From Smittium culicis (lineage: Eukaryota > Kickxellomycota > Harpellomycetes > Harpellales > Legeriomycetaceae): a stretch of 13,239 bases of DNA. Shown in pieces: positions 10,028 through 13,239 of this stretch; position 1 is the stretch's first letter; each line of letters starts with the position of its first letter. The notes beneath the pieces were generated by a model. It was not told the origin of the DNA. It saw only the letters and a program-made list of their open reading frames with translations, and searched no databases. Location of the stretch: positions 1 through 13,239 of the forward strand of contig LSSN01001373.1 of NCBI GenBank assembly GCA_001970855.1, written 5' to 3'. Both the position numbers and the translations under genes were made by a program.

Positions 10028-10224
10028 CCCTTTTTTGGGTCATCATTGTTTTTGATCTACAAAATATATCCAATTGCATATATAAACCTTGCTTGATTCT
10101 AATTCAGATTCAAATATTGATTTTTTTATGAATAAATAAAAATATTAAATTTAATTATAAACCAAAATCAAATATAGATCAATAAAATCGTTTTTATAAA
10201 GACTATTGGACAGTAAAAGATCAA
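10024..10224 (+). mobile_element. M2 element copy 2, inserted at the stop codon of the 6179 gene
   Basis: A 201-bp element. The left end TTAACCCTTTTTTGGGTCAT overlaps the end of the coding region: the last three bases of TTAA are the TAA stop. The subterminal block TTGTTTTTGATCTACAAAAT matches the other M2 copies. The right end is ATTGGACAGTAAAAGATCAA, with the terminal TTAA decayed to TCAA. It contains candidate poly(A) signals. Original 3' flanking DNA of the gene should resume at about 10225. Confidence 0.8.
10131..10186 (+). terminator. Candidate poly(A) signals inside the M2 element
   Basis: AATAAATAAA at 10131-10140 contains two overlapping AATAAA hexamers, and another AATAAA lies at 10181-10186. 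They are about 105-155 bp after the stop codon, a reasonable distance for the gene's 3' end. Both sites lie within the transposon-derived DNA. AT-rich sequence yields AATAAA often by chance, so their use is inferred. Confidence 0.35.
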
Positions 10225-10284
10225 TGTCATTTTATTCTGCTTTATTTTTGGACTCTTACTTTATTGATAGCTTTATTCACTTTT

Positions 10285-10483
10285 TTAACCCTTTCAGTGG
10301 TGGTTGACTTTTTTTGAACTACCAAAATCATTCAATCATATAACAACATGATAGCTTAATAGATAATAATAATAAATTATTGGCTGATAAATTATTTATA
10401 ACTAATAACAAATCAATAATACATGGCTTATCCAATTATGGTTTTATAATAAGCTTAAGAGTGTTGGCCCCTGAAAGGGTTAA
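10285..10483 (+). mobile_element. M2 element copy 3 (best-preserved TTAA ends)
   Basis: A 199-bp element that defines the family ends. The left end is TTAACCCTTTCAGTGGTGG and the right end is GTTGGCCCCTGAAAGGGTTAA. Both flanking TTAA are intact (10285-10288 and 10480-10483), and CCCTTTCAG pairs with CTGAAAGGG. The interior has TTTTTTTGAACTACCAAAAT, the equivalent of the family block after the left end, and TTATTGG in the middle. The intact TTAA pair is what supports a piggyBac-type target duplication. It is non-coding. Confidence 0.88.
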
Positions 10484-10779
10484 ACGACGTTTTAATTAAG
10501 TGATTAGCGCGAAGATTACTATATTTAATCGTTATATTTATAGTCACTTGTGATCTTCCCTTTATGAACGAAAAAATTAATACTGTAAACCATCAAATGT
10601 TATTATTTATTTACTATCATTAGCAAATAATGAAATAAAAAAATATGCACGAAGCGAATAAATAAATACAAGAATTAAGGGTGAAGGAAAAATTACATTG
10701 TTTATCGAGAAACAACATAGAAAATTCCATAAACTACTAGCATTCAATAAGATACAGTTTAGAATTTTTTTTTTATTTA
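10484..10779. other. Spacer between M2 copies 3 and 4, nothing identified
   Basis: About 296 bp of AT-rich DNA. A TTAGCAAATAATGAAATAAA tract at about 10619-10638 is reminiscent of the M1 interior (TTAGCAAATAA...AAATAAA) but no M1 ends accompany it. A weak inverted repeat pairs GAAGAT near 10512 with ATCTTC near 10553. No gene is seen. Confidence 0.5.
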
Positions 10780-10974
10780 CTACTCTTTTCTGGACGGTAG
10801 ACTGTTTTTGATCTATGAAAACTGGCCAACTGTGAACAACTAAAATGTTTCAATTTCGAGGCCTTTAGAATTATTGGTGCGCTTTAAAATAGCTGTAAAT
10901 AGCAAACTTTCTTATAAATATTTAACGAAACATATAATTAATTTTTTATAAGGTTGATGGACGGAAAGGGTTAG
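10780..10974 (+). mobile_element. M2 element copy 4 (piggyBac-like MITE)
   Basis: A 195-bp copy with decayed ends. The left end is CTACTCTTTTCTGGACGGTA, where TTAACCCTTTC is expected. The right end is TGGACGGAAAGGGTTAG. The shared block GACTGTTTTTGATCTATGAA is followed by GGCCAACTGTG. GAATTATTGG lies in the middle. It resembles M2 copy 5 closely in the block after GCCAACTGTG. It ends 12 bp before M1 copy 3. Confidence 0.82.
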
Positions 10975-10986
10975 TAGGTATACCAG

Positions 10987-11282
10987 AGATTCTTTACGAA
11001 GAGTGCACTTTTAGGTGTAAAGATCTGTAGATTACTAGGTCGCATAAAAAATTGTTAGCCAGTGAAAGCAATATAACACTTTTATAGTTAATATTACTTT
11101 CAATGTGAAATGAATAGATAGAAAAATCGAAATATCTTTACAATTCTTATAATTATAATAAAAATTCTAAAATTGTATGCCAAATAAGAGCATTATCAAT
11201 AAATTCACCGTAAAAAAAAGAAAAAAAGTATGCACAATAATTAATAGCTAAAACAAAGTGCTTCCTTGGTTATAGATCACCA
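10987..11282 (+). mobile_element. M1 element copy 3 (enlarged)
   Basis: About 296 bp, roughly 50 bp longer than other M1 copies. The left end AGATTCTTTACGAAGAGTGC then ACTTTTAGG is well kept. The right end is AAACAAAGTGCTTCCTTGG then AGATCACC, more worn. The interior keeps AATGTGAAATGAATAGATAG followed by AAAAATC and CTTTACAATTC. Extra sequence around 11155-11240 (including AAAAAAAAGAAAAAAAG) explains the length. It is non-coding. Confidence 0.8.
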
Positions 11283-11931
11283 ACTTGGTGAAGAATTATG
11301 CGCATCGAGGCTGTTTATATTAAAATTTTCATACTATTGTAATAATAATATTATTATTGAATCCATTTGAATAAGATATTGAAATTGAGCGATAAACGCA
11401 TCTAATTGACGCACGCAAATAAAGCAGATAGTAAAAATAAATCTTTTCAAAAGAATCTCTTATCTACTAAAATGGAGATATCTTGTTGATTCTTCCAATA
11501 CTTTTAATGATAAGAACATTCTCAGCTCGATTAGATTAAATGCAACAAGGTACATTTTTGACCATAATCTCGCATTATTTTATGGCAAAATTATAAAAAT
11601 GTTATAATCTATTAAATTTTTTATACTGTATTTTTTTTCACCGCAAAACTCACGCACCTTTATTTTTCACCCACGCGGAGTAGTCTGAAAAATCAAATAT
11701 ATTATTTATTCCTTATTACTTTGAATTGTATAAAAAATTTTAGAATAATATTATTGAATAATTTTAAAAGAATCTTTAAGGTTTTTTTCTTTTTCTTATC
11801 ATTATCTGCTTTTATTTTCCAAAAAAAATTCATTTTTTATTTTTTTGCAAATTCGCTATGTTTTCAATTTCATAAATGGAGTAATCTTAATTAAGTAAAT
11901 ACTTTTTAGTTCAAAAAAATATTATATTTTG
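11283..11931. other. AT-rich spacer with no gene seen
   Basis: About 650 bp of very AT-rich sequence with many T-runs and stops in every frame. A small C/G-richer patch near 11640-11685 (CACGCACC...CACCCACGCGG) has no recognisable identity. No transposon ends, RNA gene or coding region were seen. Confidence 0.55.
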
Positions 11932-11932
11932 A

Positions 11933-12104
11933 ATATGAATGATTCAGAATGAAGAATGCACTTTGTTGCAGTTAATAATTATTGGATTGAAAATTTTAAT
12001 ATTTTTGTTATTTTTGCTGAATTGGAAAATCATTTTGATTAGTCTGTTTATTTCTTTAATTTTACCCTTCTTTCATCTAACGCTATTTAAAAAAAAATTC
12101 ACAG
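11933..12104 (-). mobile_element. M1 element copy 5, first segment (reverse orientation, interrupted)
   Basis: The right end of M1 in reverse: ATATGAATGATTCAGAATGA then AGAATGCACTTTGTTGCAG, followed by TAATAATTATTGG. The interior GCTGAATTGGAAAATCATTT then TGATT matches the reverse complement of copy 4 (GCTGAACTTGAAAGGCATTT). Homology continues to about 12100 (CGCTATTTAAAAAAAAATTC) and then stops. The rest of the element resumes at about 12875. A 69-codon open frame at 11939-12148 lies mostly inside this element and is therefore not called as a gene. Confidence 0.75.
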
Positions 12105-12709
12105 TAAAACCTCTAATATGGCGACACCTTGAGACGGCAACCCTCTAAGAAGGCAGCCCTATGAATTTTAAATTGAAAAATTATTGATTTATTGTTTGAA
12201 GAATACCCCACTATTATTAAAGCGATTTTATAGGCTAATTAATTAAATTTGAAAGTTTAGTGAATTTTTTTTGTGAATTGGCTATTTATATTGCAAATTA
12301 TCTGGCCTATTGTCCATCGCACACTGAGAAGGCAATTCGCGGTTATGTTTGTGAATGACTGTAAAATGACCCAAAATATAATCTCTAACATGGCAACTAA
12401 AACATTTAACTAATTTTAATTAAGTTTAACTTTGTTTTTTAAAAAAAAATAATCCAATTAAATTAATTTATTTAGAAATCTAGATTTTAAATTTTTTTTT
12501 GTTAATTTGCAGCTAGTGCATTGAAAGCTATTTTTAGCGTTAAAAAACTTTTAAAAATGGCAAACTACCATTTGAGAAGGCGTTTGGGCCAAAATGGAGT
12601 AAAAATGCCAGTTGCTTACTCAAAGATTTTACTGTATATGATTTGTATAAGTATTTTTATGCAAATTTATGATTCATATAAGATTTAAAAGTTATGGTTC
12701 GTTTTAAAT
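12105..12709. other. Insert inside M1 copy 5: unidentified DNA with repeated GGC-type motifs
   Basis: About 600 bp that separates the two parts of M1 copy 5, left of M2 copy 5. It opens TAAAACCTCTAATATGGCGA, which weakly resembles an M2 end. It then carries two and a half 16-bp direct repeats at 12119-12166 (GGCGACACCTTGAGAC, GGCAACCCTCTAAGAA, GGCAGCCCTATGAATT). Related motifs recur: CTCTAAYATGGCRAC at 12111 and 12383, GAGAAGGC at 12326 and 12574. This suggests a diverged tandem duplication of about 250 bp. No coding region is seen. It could be part of a larger M2 relative or a third element. Confidence 0.4.
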
Positions 12710-12874
12710 TTAACTGCAAGTTATGATTCAAGTTATAAAGGTAAGTTAATTATTTGCTTAATTTCTAACACATGCCAATAATTATATGATTCTCAAAATT
12801 AAAGCATTTTAATTGAACACAGTTGGCTAGTTTTGATAGACCAAAAAATAGTCTTACGCCTATGAAAGAGTTAA
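12710..12874 (-). mobile_element. M2 element copy 5 (reverse orientation)
   Basis: Read on the minus strand, it begins TTAACTCTTTCATAGGCGTA then AGACTATTTTTTGGTCTAT and GCCAACTGTG, followed by TTAAAATG and AATTATTGG, closely paralleling copy 4. The terminal TTAA is at 12871-12874. The far end is uncertain. A TTAA at 12710-12713 followed by CTGCAAG gives a 165-bp element, shorter than its relatives. Alternatively the element extends to 12105. It abuts the second segment of M1 copy 5. Confidence 0.7.
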
Positions 12875-12994
12875 GAGAATTATTTTCTTTATAAAAGTTA
12901 TGCATTTTACATTGGTAACTAATTTTCATGCGATTTTATAAACAATTACATTTTATGCTCAAAAGCGCTCTCTTCATAAATAATTATCCATATG
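12875..12994 (-). mobile_element. M1 element copy 5, second segment (left end, reverse orientation)
   Basis: This completes the M1 copy begun at 11933. CATTGGTAACTAATTTTCAT then GCGATTTTATAAAC parallels the reversed interior of copy 4 (TATTGGATAAAAATAAACAT then CAAATTTATTAC). AAAAGCGCTCTCTTCATAAA then TAATTATCCATATG is the reversed left end. It shares the CATATG at 12989-12994 with copy 4, so the two elements are joined head to head. Confidence 0.72.
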
Positions 12995-13239
12995 GCAGAT
13001 TCTTTACAAAGAGAGCACTTTTAGGTATAAAGAGTTGAAGTGTAATAAATTTGATGTTTATTTTTATCCAATAAAAATATAATGTTTTTTTTAGCAAATA
13101 ACATTTAAAATAAAGTAAAATAATAGAAAAATCAAAATGCCTTTCAAGTTCAGCCAACAATAATTTATAATTCTTATTAATCGGTCCAATAATTTTAAGC
13201 TGCAACAAAGCGCGTTCTTCATTCAGAATCTCCCATATG
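12989..13239 (+). mobile_element. M1 element copy 4 (reference copy, both ends complete)
   Basis: A 251-bp element running to the window edge. The left end is CATATGGCAGATTCTTTAC then AAAGAGAGCACTTTT. The right end, reversed, is CATATGGGAGATTCTGAAT then GAAGAACGCGCTTTG. By hand count 25 of the 34 terminal positions agree, including 14 of the outer 15. It has no coding capacity: the 74-codon minus-strand frame at 12984-13208 is transposon interior. The superfamily is not clear. If the target duplication is the TA in the centre of CATATG, a Tc1/mariner-type origin is possible, but the right flank is outside the window. Confidence 0.88.

Noticed and set aside
11939..12148. 69-codon hydrophobic open frame resembling a small membrane protein.
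   Set aside because: It lies mostly within the reversed M1 element; the hydrophobic residues come from T-rich transposon sequence.
12984..13208. 74-codon minus-strand open frame.
   Set aside because: It is the antisense strand of M1 copy 4 and has no independent support.

Overview
The window looks like a gene-poor stretch of a very AT-rich eukaryotic nuclear genome, most probably fungal. The evidence is one long intronless gene whose product has the sequence pattern of a fungus-specific alpha/beta-hydrolase family (the family of S. cerevisiae YML020W, recognised from memory of its motifs). It is surrounded by AT-rich DNA full of simple repeats and small transposon-like elements. The lineage is not settled by the sequence. 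An AT-rich early-diverging fungus, for example a Harpellales/Kickxellomycotina-type genome, would fit, but this is a guess.

Layout: positions 1-198 are a nearly pure TTTATA hexanucleotide array cut by the window edge. Positions 199-5070 hold no convincing gene, only one copy of a ~240-bp inverted-repeat element (family M1, 811-1054) and an 8-bp tandem array (4092-4135). An M1 copy (5071-5313) and a ~197-bp element of a second family (M2, 5321-5516) sit next to each other upstream of the gene. A probable promoter with four CCAAT/ATTGG motifs and TATA-like boxes lies at 5801-5940. The only convincing gene is 6179-10027 (1282 aa).

Downstream of the gene there is a mobile-element landing zone. 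M2 copies lie at 10024-10224, 10285-10483 and 10780-10974, and an M1 copy at 10987-11282. A further M1 copy in reverse orientation (11933-12104 plus 12875-12994) is split by about 770 bp of inserted DNA that includes a fifth M2 copy. A last M1 copy (12989-13239) is joined head-to-head to the split one through a shared CATATG.

M2 begins and ends TTAA-CCCTTTC...GAAAGGG-TTAA, the signature expected of non-autonomous piggyBac-type elements with a TTAA target duplication. One M2 copy starts exactly at the stop codon of the gene: the TTAA target supplies the TAA stop, so the protein end is kept while the 3' UTR and poly(A) region are replaced by transposon DNA. No transposase gene is present, so both families would depend on enzymes encoded elsewhere. 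I see no RNA gene, CRISPR array or multi-gene system.
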